Shown here piece after piece: positions 22,706-30,339 of a stretch of 43,768 nt of DNA (within the stretch, counting starts at the first letter, position 1; each line of letters begins with the position of its first letter). A program made the translations under genes and the position numbers. Below the pieces are notes generated by a model that worked only from the letters and a program-made list of their open reading frames with translations, did not search any database and was not told the DNA's origin. Location of the stretch: contig NZ_VATA01000052.1 in the NCBI RefSeq assembly GCF_005870025.1, forward strand, positions 1 to 43,768, read 5' to 3'. The DNA is from Poseidonocella sp. HB161398 (GTDB lineage Bacteria > Pseudomonadota > Alphaproteobacteria > Rhodobacterales > Rhodobacteraceae).

Positions 22706-25705
22706 CTATTGCAGGCTTGCCGAGGCCCGCGCGGTGGCGAGCTTCCAGTCCTCGATCAGCGTGCCCTCGGTCACCAGCCGGCTGGCCAGGTAGTAGAGCC
22801 GCTGCGTCGCGGGCCCCTCGGGCGCGGTCTCGAAGCGCTGCCTGAGGTAGTAGGGCGGGATCGCCTGGGAATAGAGCGTCGCCGAGACCGTCACCCCGGC
22901 CGGATCCGTCCCCGCAGGCAGCGCGATGCGGTAGGCCAGCCGGTCGGATCCGGCCGCGAAATCCGGATCCTCCGCCGCCCGGCCCTCGGGCAGCGTCGCC
23001 TTCATGAAGGCGGAGGTCACCTCGCTGTCGCCGAACTTGGCGGCGAAGTCCGCCGTGCCCGGGCGCAGCGCGCCATGGGGCAGCAGGCGGTTGTCCTTCG
23101 GATGCGACACCCGGTGCACGAAGCTCGTGGTGAAGGCGCCCTCGGCATTCTGCGTCAGCTCCTCGTAGATCTGCACCTGCGACGGGTCGTCGATCACCGC
23201 GTGATGCGGCTGGTAGAGCGCGGTGCCGCCGCCCTCGGGCAGGACATCGAGGAACTCGGTCGGCAGCGGCTGCCCGTCCGGCCCGTCGAGGATCACCCCC
23301 GCGCCGTCGGTGCAGCCCGAGCACCAGAGCACCGTGCCATCCGCCGCGGTCGCCTTCACCTCCAGGAAGGCGCGGCGGAAGCCCACGCCCGAGGGCAGCC
23401 GGTGGCCAGTGCGGTTCGTCACCGTCACTTCCGCGTCGATCCCGTCCCCGGCGGCGGCGAGCGACAGATCGATCCCGGCGGTCTCCTCCGCGGCCTGCAG
23501 CGCCATCGTGCCGATCGACAGCTCGGCGCCGTTCGTCGCATAGGTCATCGGATCGGTCAGGCTCATCCCCATCTCGGCGCGGAACTGGCGCATCATCTCG
23601 ACCATGAAGACGTTCAGCCCGACGAAGCTGTGCCGCCGGTAGCCCTCGCGGAAGGGCACGTCGACCTCGGCCTGCGGCAGCAGGTTGGCCACGGCCGGCA
23701 GGTTCGTGTCCTGGATCGTGGCGATCTGCGTGGTGATCGAGGACAGCTCCAGGCTGCCATCGGCGCTCTTGAACCCCGCCTTCATGTGGCAGTCCTGGCA
23801 GGATTGCGCGGTCGCCTCCTCGCTGTACTCGCTGTTGACCCATTCCAGATAGGTCGCCTGCTCCACCGAATGCTGGAACTCGGTCAGCGGCCCCGGGAAG
23901 GTGACGCCGTATTCCTCCCTCAGGAAGGCCGCGCCGTTCCTGGCCGCCTGGTTGAACACCTCCTGGTCGGCCGCGGTATAGCCGTCGAGCGGCGCGGCGC
24001 GGTCGGCATCGACATTGGGCAGGTTGATCGTGTGGCAGGCGCCGCAGAGCTCGCTGTCCCGGATGTAGCTGTCGCCGGCCGGGGTGATCCCCATCGCGTG
24101 CTCCATCGGCGTCTGGCGGACATCGTCATAGGGGCCGATCAGCCGGTCCGCCTCCGTCATGCGGAAGACGCCCGTCGTGCCGTTCATCAGGTAGGTGTCG
24201 AGCGGGTTGTAGTCGGGCTGGCCCTCCGCCCGCTCTGGCGGGGCGATATGGTGGCAGACCGCGCAGGAGACCCCCTCGCGCGCGAGATTGCCGTATTCGT
24301 GGTAGGGATAGGTCCCGTCCGCCGTCTGCGCCTCCAGCTCCGCCGCGGTCAGGGGCGCGTGCAGGAGCGCATAGGACGGCTTGAAATCATTCGGGTCGAG
24401 CCCGGATTGCGGATCGGCCGCGGCGTCGATCTGCAGCTGCCGCTGGCCCATCGCGCCATGGCAGGACAGGCAGGTCGTGCCGAGATTGGCGGCCAGTTCG
24501 CCGGTCCCGGCCTTCTCGAGCAGCGCGAATTCGCTTTCGAGCTGGGCGAAGAAGACCGGGTCGCGCCCCGCCAGCCCCATCGGCGACCAGCGCCATTCGC
24601 CGTATTCCGAGATATTGTAGCCGTCGCCGTAATCCGGCCCGGTCTGCAGGAACATCGTCGTGCCCGAGGGCGGCCCGCCGAGCCCGCCATGGCAGCCGAT
24701 GCAGTTGTCCGAGGTCAGGAAATGCTGCGGCCCGCCGGGCGGCGAGGGCACATGGTCGAGCCATTCGCTGGGCAGGACCTGCAGCGCCGCCGCCGCGATG
24801 CCGATGCCGCCCGAGGGCGGGAAGGCGGCGGCGAAGGCCGGGTTGACCTCGGTCGGCGAGGGCGGCGCCTCCGCGTTCGAGGCGGCCAGCGCGCTGCGGT
24901 CATGGAAGAAATCGCGGATCAGGTCGCTTTCGCTCTGCCCCTCCGCCGGGCGCTGCACGCTAGGCAGGTTGAAGGGCCCGGGCGGGAAGTCCTCCATGTT
25001 GCGCCAGCTCTCGTCGACCGAGAAGATCAGCGGCTCTCCGGGGAAGCCCTCGATATTCTCCAGCGCGGAATAGACCAGCTCGCTCTCGGCGGAGGCGTGG
25101 CAGCGCATGCACATCCCGTCCGCCGCCTGGCCCGCGGGCGTGGTGAGGGGCGCCGCGAAACTGTCGATCCTGGCGTCCTGCCCGACCGAGGCGAAGAACC
25201 AGCCGCCATGGGACAGGCTGCTATCCTTGACCATCACCGTCCAGTTGAGCCCGCCGGTCTTCTTCAGGAAGGCGAGCATCTCCGCCTCGACGGTACCGGG
25301 ATCGTCCGGATGCAGGTATTCGAGCATGCGGCGGTACTCGACATAGCGCGCGGCGGGCGGCGTCGCCATTTCCTTGACGAAGATCGCCCCGTCCGGCACC
25401 GCGCCCTGGCGGCCGCCCTCGAGCCAGGCCAGCGCCCCAGGCGAATAGGAGATCCGCACCGCCGGGTGGATGCCGTAGGAGGTGCCCAGCAGGAACGGGC
25501 CGGTATCGCGCCAGCGCTTGTCGCGGGTCCAGCCCTCGTCGGCGAAGACGCGGTTGGCGATGAAGGGGAAAAGAACGGCTTCGTAATCGAGCAGCGGCAG
25601 CTCGGAGGGCAGCGGCAGTTCGGCCGATCCGGTTTCCGCACGCGTCCCTCCCGCAGAAGACAGGAGCAGGATGGCAGCGGCGGCGGCGGCGCTGAAACGG
25701 GACAT
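22706..25705 (-). CDS. Cytochrome P460-like/multihaem c-type cytochrome fusion
   Basis: A 999-residue exported protein with a signal peptide ending near TRAETG (about residue 24). Residues 40-205 resemble cytochrome P460/c'-beta: YEAVLFPFIANRVFADEGW, GAIFVKEM, then WTVMVKDSSLSHGGWFFASV and a first haem motif CMRCH (199-203), where single-domain P460 proteins end. Five more CxxCH motifs follow at 335, 412, 481, 554 and 636 (CIGCH, CLSCH, CAVCHH, CGACH, CQDCH). The remaining ~360 residues form a beta-rich domain (VTNRTGHRLPSGVGFRRAFLEV) with a CxxC that has no His (CSGC). This suggests a periplasmic hexahaem redox enzyme or electron carrier. The substrate is unknown; P460 proteins act on hydroxylamine or bind NO, but the cross-linking Lys cannot be identified with certainty. 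It has no assignable partner gene. Confidence 0.85.
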   Translation of the reverse strand: MSRFSAAAAAAILLLSSAGGTRAETGSAELPLPSELPLLDYEAVLFPFIANRVFADEGWTRDKRWRDTGPFLLGTSYGIHPAVRISYSPGALAWLEGGRQGAVPDGAIFVKEMATPPAARYVEYRRMLEYLHPDDPGTVEAEMLAFLKKTGGLNWTVMVKDSSLSHGGWFFASVGQDARIDSFAAPLTTPAGQAADGMCMRCHASAESELVYSALENIEGFPGEPLIFSVDESWRNMEDFPPGPFNLPSVQRPAEGQSESDLIRDFFHDRSALAASNAEAPPSPTEVNPAFAAAFPPSGGIGIAAAALQVLPSEWLDHVPSPPGGPQHFLTSDNCIGCHGGLGGPPSGTTMFLQTGPDYGDGYNISEYGEWRWSPMGLAGRDPVFFAQLESEFALLEKAGTGELAANLGTTCLSCHGAMGQRQLQIDAAADPQSGLDPNDFKPSYALLHAPLTAAELEAQTADGTYPYHEYGNLAREGVSCAVCHHIAPPERAEGQPDYNPLDTYLMNGTTGVFRMTEADRLIGPYDDVRQTPMEHAMGITPAGDSYIRDSELCGACHTINLPNVDADRAAPLDGYTAADQEVFNQAARNGAAFLREEYGVTFPGPLTEFQHSVEQATYLEWVNSEYSEEATAQSCQDCHMKAGFKSADGSLELSSITTQIATIQDTNLPAVANLLPQAEVDVPFREGYRRHSFVGLNVFMVEMMRQFRAEMGMSLTDPMTYATNGAELSIGTMALQAAEETAGIDLSLAAAGDGIDAEVTVTNRTGHRLPSGVGFRRAFLEVKATAADGTVLWCSGCTDGAGVILDGPDGQPLPTEFLDVLPEGGGTALYQPHHAVIDDPSQVQIYEELTQNAEGAFTTSFVHRVSHPKDNRLLPHGALRPGTADFAAKFGDSEVTSAFMKATLPEGRAAEDPDFAAGSDRLAYRIALPAGTDPAGVTVSATLYSQAIPPYYLRQRFETAPEGPATQRLYYLASRLVTEGTLIEDWKLATARASASLQ

Positions 25706-25777
25706 GTGTCAAAACCTTGTTGTCGAAAATACCGCCACGATGCCGGGATTTTGTTCACATAGCAAGACTTTTGCCGT

Positions 25778-26950
25778 TCAGCGGACCGGCAGGACCCGCC
25801 CTGCCCCGCCCCGTCCCGGCCGCGCCAGCCAGGCCGCCGCCGCCAGGATGACGAGCTGCACCGCGGCGAAAGCGGCCATGGCAGGCAGCAGCCCGGCGCG
25901 GTCCGCCAGTGCTCCGGCGGCCATCACCGGGATCGCGAAACCGCCATAGGCATAGACGAAAAGCCCCGCCACCGCCCGCGCCCGGTCCTCCCCGGCGCGC
26001 TGCGAGACCTCGGAGAGCGCGGAGAGATAGGTGAAGCCGTAGCTCGAGGCGCTGGTCAGCGCGGTCCCGGCCAGCACCAGCGGCACGGAGTGCAGCGCGG
26101 CGCCAGCCAGCAGCGCCAGGAAACCCGGCGGGATCAGGCACATGCCCAGCGACAGCGCGGCGCGGTTGCCCATCCGCCGCGCCCGGGGCTGGCAGAGGAA
26201 GCCGGTGAAGAGCGCCAGGAAGATCACGAAGCCCGACCAGCCGCCCAGGCCCTGCCGCGCCAGCAGCAGCGGCACCATGGCGATGGTCATGCCGGTCGAG
26301 GCCCAGCTGAGCGCCAGCACCGTGCCGAAGATCGCCGTGCCCTGCGGAAAGACCGGACGGCGCAGCAGCGGCACCCGCCGCGGCCGGTCGGCGCGGGGCA
26401 GCCGCAGGCAGGCGAGCGCCAGCAAGGGCGCGGCCATCAGGTAGCCCCAGTAGCTGGCGGGCATCAGGCTCGGCCCCTGCAGGAGGAGGCTCGTCCCGGT
26501 CGCCAGCGCGCCGCCGCCGAAGCCCAGGGAGGTGGCCGAGGTTACCGCCAGCGCGGCGCGGGCCTCACGCCCGGGACCGGCGAGCTCGGCCATGTAGGCC
26601 GCCCCCGCCGTGGTGGCGAGCCCGGTCCCCGCCCCCAGCAGCAGCCGCGCCGCCGCCAGCGACGCCCAGCCCGGCGCAAGCGCCAGAAGCAGCGTCGCCG
26701 CCGTTCCCAGAAGCAGCGCGGCGGCCAGCGGCAGCCGGCGCCCGATCCGGTCCGAGAGCCCGCCGAGGCAGAGCAGAACCGGCATCAGCCCGGCGGCATA
26801 GGCCGCGATCGAGAGCGCCGCCGCCGTCGCCTCCATCCGCGTGCCCGCGACATAGGCCGGCACCAGGGGCGCCTGCAGGTTCACGGCGAAGGTGACGGCA
26901 AAGAGGCTTGCCGCCAGCAGGGCGGCAGCGGCGGAACGGGGTCGGGGCAT
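25778..26950 (-). CDS. MFS transporter, drug-efflux type
   Basis: A 390-residue major facilitator protein with twelve predicted hydrophobic segments. The loop 2-3 signature is GGLSDRIGRRLPL, and the helix 4-5 region carries RLLLGAGTGLATTAGAAYMAEL. Such 12-helix proteins are usually proton-coupled exporters of small molecules. It is divergent from a MocR-type regulator with a perfect palindrome in the 111 bases between them, so it is probably the regulated target. The start chosen is the ATG that gives MPRPRSAAAALLAAS; the frame stays open far upstream but that part overlaps the regulator on the other strand. The substrate is unknown, though a MocR neighbour hints at an amine, amino acid or vitamin B6 link. 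Confidence 0.88.
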   Translation of the reverse strand: MPRPRSAAAALLAASLFAVTFAVNLQAPLVPAYVAGTRMEATAAALSIAAYAAGLMPVLLCLGGLSDRIGRRLPLAAALLLGTAATLLLALAPGWASLAAARLLLGAGTGLATTAGAAYMAELAGPGREARAALAVTSATSLGFGGGALATGTSLLLQGPSLMPASYWGYLMAAPLLALACLRLPRADRPRRVPLLRRPVFPQGTAIFGTVLALSWASTGMTIAMVPLLLARQGLGGWSGFVIFLALFTGFLCQPRARRMGNRAALSLGMCLIPPGFLALLAGAALHSVPLVLAGTALTSASSYGFTYLSALSEVSQRAGEDRARAVAGLFVYAYGGFAIPVMAAGALADRAGLLPAMAAFAAVQLVILAAAAWLARPGRGGAGRVLPVR

Positions 26951-27019
26951 GGCGGGTCTCGCATCATTTCGGTCCGCGCAGACTGGCGCAGCAGGGCTGG
27001 CGCCGACAGGGACGGTCCC

Positions 27020-27041
27020 GTACAGTTCGGCCAAACTGTAC
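27020..27041. promoter_or_regulatory. Palindromic operator between the MFS and MocR genes
   Basis: A perfect inverted repeat, GTACAGTT-N6-AACTGTAC, lies 20 bases upstream of the MocR start and 70 bases upstream of the divergent MFS start. It is the only long dyad in the gap and is the likely binding site of the GntR-type domain of the adjacent regulator; its position suggests autoregulation. Confidence 0.65.
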
Positions 27042-27061
27042 TGGCGGGAAGAGCAGAACGG

Positions 27062-28468
27062 ATGGCAGGCGGAGCGCTGACGCGGACGGAGGGGCAGACG
27101 CTGGTCGTGCAGGTCATGGAGACCCTGCGCGGCCAGATCGCCGGGCGGCGGGCGGCGCCGGGGATGCGGCTGCCCTCGATCCGGGCGCTCTCGGCGCGGC
27201 TGGGCGTGTCGCGCTCGACCGTGGTCGAGGCCTATGAGCGGCTGGCGGCCGAGGGGCTGGTCGCGCCGCGGCCGGGCTCGGGCTTCTATGTCGCCGGGCC
27301 GCTGCCGCCCTTCTCGCTGATCGAGGCGGGGCCGCCCATGGCGCGCGAGATCGACCCGCTGCGGATCACCCGCCAGGCGCTCGACGGGCGGGGGATCCGC
27401 GCCAATCCGGGCTGCGGCTGGCTGCCCGCCGACTGGATGCCCGAGCCCGAGATCCGCCGCGCCCTGCGCGCACTGGCGCGCCGCGAGGCGGCCGGGCTGA
27501 CCGGCTATGCCACGCCGCTGGGCCTGCCCGAGCTCCGGCGGCTCCTGTCGGTGCGGCTGGCCGATGCCGGGGTGGAGGCGGAGCCCGCGCAGATCATGCT
27601 GGCCGAGAGCGGCACCCAGGCGCTCGACCTCGTCTGCCGCTTCCTCTTGGAGCCGGGCGACACGGTGCTGGTCGACGATCCGTGCTATTTCAACTTCCTG
27701 GCGCTCCTGCGCGCGCATCGCGTCACGGTGATCGGCGTGCCGCGCGGACCCGCGGGCCCCGATCTGGCGGCCTTCGAGGCGGCGCTGCGCGACCGCCGGC
27801 CGCGGCTCTACATCACCAATGCCGGGCCGCATAACCCGACCGGCACGCTTCTCGCCCCGACGGTGGCGCACCGGCTGCTGCGGCTCGCCGAAGCGCATGG
27901 GCTGCTGATCGCCGAGGACGACATCTTCGCCGATTTCGAGACCGTCCCCTCGCCCCGGCTCGCCGCTTTCGACGGGCTGGAGCGGGTGATCCAGATCGGC
28001 AGCTTCTCGAAGACGCTCTCGGCCTCGCTGCGCTGCGGCTACATCGCGGCGCGGCCGGACTGGATCGAGGGGCTGGCCGATCTGAAGCTGGCCACGGCCT
28101 TCGGCGGCGGCGCCCTGCCCGCCGAGCTGGTGCTGCACCTGCTGAAGGAGGGCAGCTACCGCCGCCATGTGCTGGGCCTGCGGCGGCGGCTGGCCGCTGC
28201 GATGACCGCGCTGGCGCCGGGGCTCGAGGCGGCGGGGCTGGAGATCTGGCACCGGCCCGAGTCCGGGCTGTTCCTCTGGTGCCGGCTGCCGGACGGGATG
28301 GACGCGGCGGCGCTGGCCCGCGCCGCCTGGGCCGAGGGCATCGTGCTGGCGCCCGGCAACGCCTTCAGCGTGTCGCAGGGCTGCGGCAGCTTCCTGCGCT
28401 TCAACGTGGCGCAATCCGCGCCCGGCACGCTCCTGCCCGCGCTGGAGCGGCTGATGGCGGCGGCCTGA
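27062..28468 (+). CDS. MocR-type regulator (GntR HTH fused to aminotransferase-like domain)
   Basis: A 468-residue transcription factor. Residues 10-78 form a GntR winged helix (GMRLPSIRALSARLGVSRSTVVEAYERLAAEGLVAPRPGSGFYV). Residues ~110-468 are a fold-type I aminotransferase-like domain with PLP-binding residues in place: N258 in PHNPTG, D286-D287 in IAEDDIF, and the Schiff-base K317 in GSFSKTLSASLRCGY. MocR proteins use bound PLP and an amino substrate as effector and often control a neighbouring transporter or metabolic gene. Here the neighbour is the divergent MFS gene. The domain looks catalytically complete, so residual aminotransferase activity cannot be excluded. It is convergent with the phosphatase gene, four bases apart. 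Confidence 0.9.
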   Translation: MAGGALTRTEGQTLVVQVMETLRGQIAGRRAAPGMRLPSIRALSARLGVSRSTVVEAYERLAAEGLVAPRPGSGFYVAGPLPPFSLIEAGPPMAREIDPLRITRQALDGRGIRANPGCGWLPADWMPEPEIRRALRALARREAAGLTGYATPLGLPELRRLLSVRLADAGVEAEPAQIMLAESGTQALDLVCRFLLEPGDTVLVDDPCYFNFLALLRAHRVTVIGVPRGPAGPDLAAFEAALRDRRPRLYITNAGPHNPTGTLLAPTVAHRLLRLAEAHGLLIAEDDIFADFETVPSPRLAAFDGLERVIQIGSFSKTLSASLRCGYIAARPDWIEGLADLKLATAFGGGALPAELVLHLLKEGSYRRHVLGLRRRLAAAMTALAPGLEAAGLEIWHRPESGLFLWCRLPDGMDAAALARAAWAEGIVLAPGNAFSVSQGCGSFLRFNVAQSAPGTLLPALERLMAAA

Positions 28469-28471
28469 GGG

Positions 28472-29278
28472 CTACCAGTCCGGGCTGCGGCCGAAGCCGC
28501 AGATCGCGGCGAGCTCGTCGAAGGCCCCGGCCCCGGCGCCCATCACCGGCGCGGGGGCCAGCAGCCCCGGGCCATCGGGGAAGGGCCGGACGCGCCCGCC
28601 GGCCTCGGCGATCAGGCAGTAGCCCGCCATGCAGTCCCAGGCGCTCATCCGCGGCTCGGCATAGCCGGTCAACCGCCCCGCCGCGACCCAGGCCAGCATC
28701 AGCGCGCCCGAGCCGTAGCGGGTCCAGGCGGCACCCGCCTCCATCAGCGCGGCGAGCATCTCGCCGACCCGCGCCGGGGCGACGCGATCATTGGCGCCGA
28801 TGCCGAGGAGGCCGGAGCGCAGATCGCCCGAAGCGGCGCGGATCTCCGTGCCGTTTATCGTCGCGCCGCCGCCGCGGACGGCGGTGAAAAGCTCGCCCAG
28901 AACCGGCGCATAGATCACCCCGAGGCACGGGCCGTCCGCGTCGCAGGCGCCGATCGAGACGCACCAGCCCGGCAGCCCCGCCAGATAGGGCGCGGTGCCG
29001 TCGATCGGGTCGATCACCCAGGTCACGCCGCTTGTCCCCGGGCTCAGCCCGTGCTCTTCGCCCAGCTGGGCATCGGCCGGGAAGGCTTCGGCGAGGGCGG
29101 CCCGGATCAGCGTCTCGACCTCGCGGTCGGCCTGCGAGACAAGGTCCGAGGCACAGCGCTTGGTCTCGATCACCAGCGCGTCGCGGCGGCGGAAATAGTC
29201 GAGCGCCAGCACCCCGGCGGCACGCGCCGCGGAGACCGCGACCTGCAGCCGGTCCGCTTTCGGACCCGCATCCCTCAT
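28472..29278 (-). CDS. Inositol monophosphatase-family phosphatase
   Basis: A 268-residue Mg-dependent phosphatase of the IMPase/CysQ/FBPase superfamily. Metal motifs are GEEHG (E74-E75), WVIDPIDGT (D90, D93, T95) and the C-terminal SAWDCMAGYCLIAEAGG. Family members hydrolyse inositol phosphates, 3'-phosphoadenosine phosphates or sugar phosphates; sequence alone does not decide. Its ATG overlaps the stop of the ABC ATPase gene (ATGA), so it is translated with the transporter. This makes an imported phosphate ester a natural substrate: uptake by the AfuABC-like system, then dephosphorylation in the cytosol. That link is inference. Confidence 0.9.
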   Translation of the reverse strand: MRDAGPKADRLQVAVSAARAAGVLALDYFRRRDALVIETKRCASDLVSQADREVETLIRAALAEAFPADAQLGEEHGLSPGTSGVTWVIDPIDGTAPYLAGLPGWCVSIGACDADGPCLGVIYAPVLGELFTAVRGGGATINGTEIRAASGDLRSGLLGIGANDRVAPARVGEMLAALMEAGAAWTRYGSGALMLAWVAAGRLTGYAEPRMSAWDCMAGYCLIAEAGGRVRPFPDGPGLLAPAPVMGAGAGAFDELAAICGFGRSPDW

Positions 29279-30339
29279 GCCGCGCCCTCCGGGATCAGCG
29301 CCAGGCCGCGCGGGCGGAGTTCCAGCCCGACCGCCGCGCCGGGGGGCAGCACCGTGCCGCCGCCGTCATCCACCACGAAGATCCGGCCCAGCGGCCCGTC
29401 GATCTCGTATTCGACATGATCGCCCAGATAGGCCGAGGAGGCGACGGTGCCCGCCATGCCCGCGCCCTCGGCGCAGAGCCGCGCGGCATTGGCGCGCAGC
29501 GACAGCCGCACCCGCCCGGGCGTGAGGCCGCGGGACGGAAGCGGCAGGCGCTGGCCGCCGAGCTCCACCTCGGCCGTGCCGTTCTCGACCGCGAGGATCC
29601 GCCCCTCGACGACATTCGCCTCGCCGATGAAATCCGCGATGAAGGCCGAGGCGGGCGCGTCGTAGAGCTCGCGCGGGCTGCCCATCTGCGCCACGCGTCC
29701 CTCCTTCATCACCACGATCCGGTCGGAGACGGCCAGCGCCTCCTCCTGGTCATGGGTGACATAGACCGCGGTGAAGCCCAGCCGCTGCTGCAGCTCGCGG
29801 ATCTCGCTGCGCACCCGGCGGCGCAGCCGCGCGTCGAGATTGGAGAGCGGCTCGTCGAGAAGCAGCACCTGCGGCTCGAGGACCAGCGCGCGGGCCACGG
29901 CGACGCGCTGCTGCTGCCCGCCCGAGAGCTCGGCCGGAAGCCGCGGGCCGAGCCCCGAGAGCCCGACCAGCGACAGCGCCGCCTCCGCCCGCTCGCGCGC
30001 CTCGGCCGGTTTCAGCCCGCCCGCCTCCAGCCCGTAGGCGACATTCTGGGCGACCGTCATGTGCGGGAAAAGCGCGTAGCTCTGGAACACCATCGACACG
30101 TCGCGCCGGTCGGCGGGCAGCCGCGTGACCTCCCGCCCGCCGATCAGGATCTTCCCGGCGCTGGGGCTTTCGAGCCCGGCGAGCATCCTCAGCGTCGTGG
30201 TCTTGCCGCAGCCCGAGGGGCCGAGCAGCGTCACCAGCTCGCCCGGCGCGATCTTCAGCGACAGGTCCGGGATGGCGGTGAAGGCGCCGAAGCTCTTGGC
30301 GACATTGCGGAACTCCACCGCGCCGCGTGTCTGGCTCAT
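29275..30339 (-). CDS. ABC transporter ATP-binding protein, AfuC/FbpC-like
   Basis: A 354-residue ABC ATPase of the CUT1/FbpC/PotA-like class. Walker A is GPSGCGKTT (about residues 40-48), the Q-loop VFQSYALFPHMTV, the signature LSGGQQQRVAVARAL, Walker B VLLLDEPLSNLD, and the switch YVTHDQEEALA. A C-terminal TOBE/OB-type regulatory region fills about residues 245-354 (FIGEANVVEGRIL...LGDHVEYEIDGPLG). It overlaps the permease gene upstream and the phosphatase gene downstream by four bases each. Confidence 0.93.
   Translation of the reverse strand: MSQTRGAVEFRNVAKSFGAFTAIPDLSLKIAPGELVTLLGPSGCGKTTTLRMLAGLESPSAGKILIGGREVTRLPADRRDVSMVFQSYALFPHMTVAQNVAYGLEAGGLKPAEARERAEAALSLVGLSGLGPRLPAELSGGQQQRVAVARALVLEPQVLLLDEPLSNLDARLRRRVRSEIRELQQRLGFTAVYVTHDQEEALAVSDRIVVMKEGRVAQMGSPRELYDAPASAFIADFIGEANVVEGRILAVENGTAEVELGGQRLPLPSRGLTPGRVRLSLRANAARLCAEGAGMAGTVASSAYLGDHVEYEIDGPLGRIFVVDDGGGTVLPPGAAVGLELRPRGLALIPEGAA

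Noticed and set aside
26951-28414. N-terminal extension of the MFS gene across the MocR gene
   Set aside because: Opposite strand to a clear MocR gene; the extension lacks hydrophobic or conserved segments, and the ATG at 26950 gives a normal MFS N-terminus.
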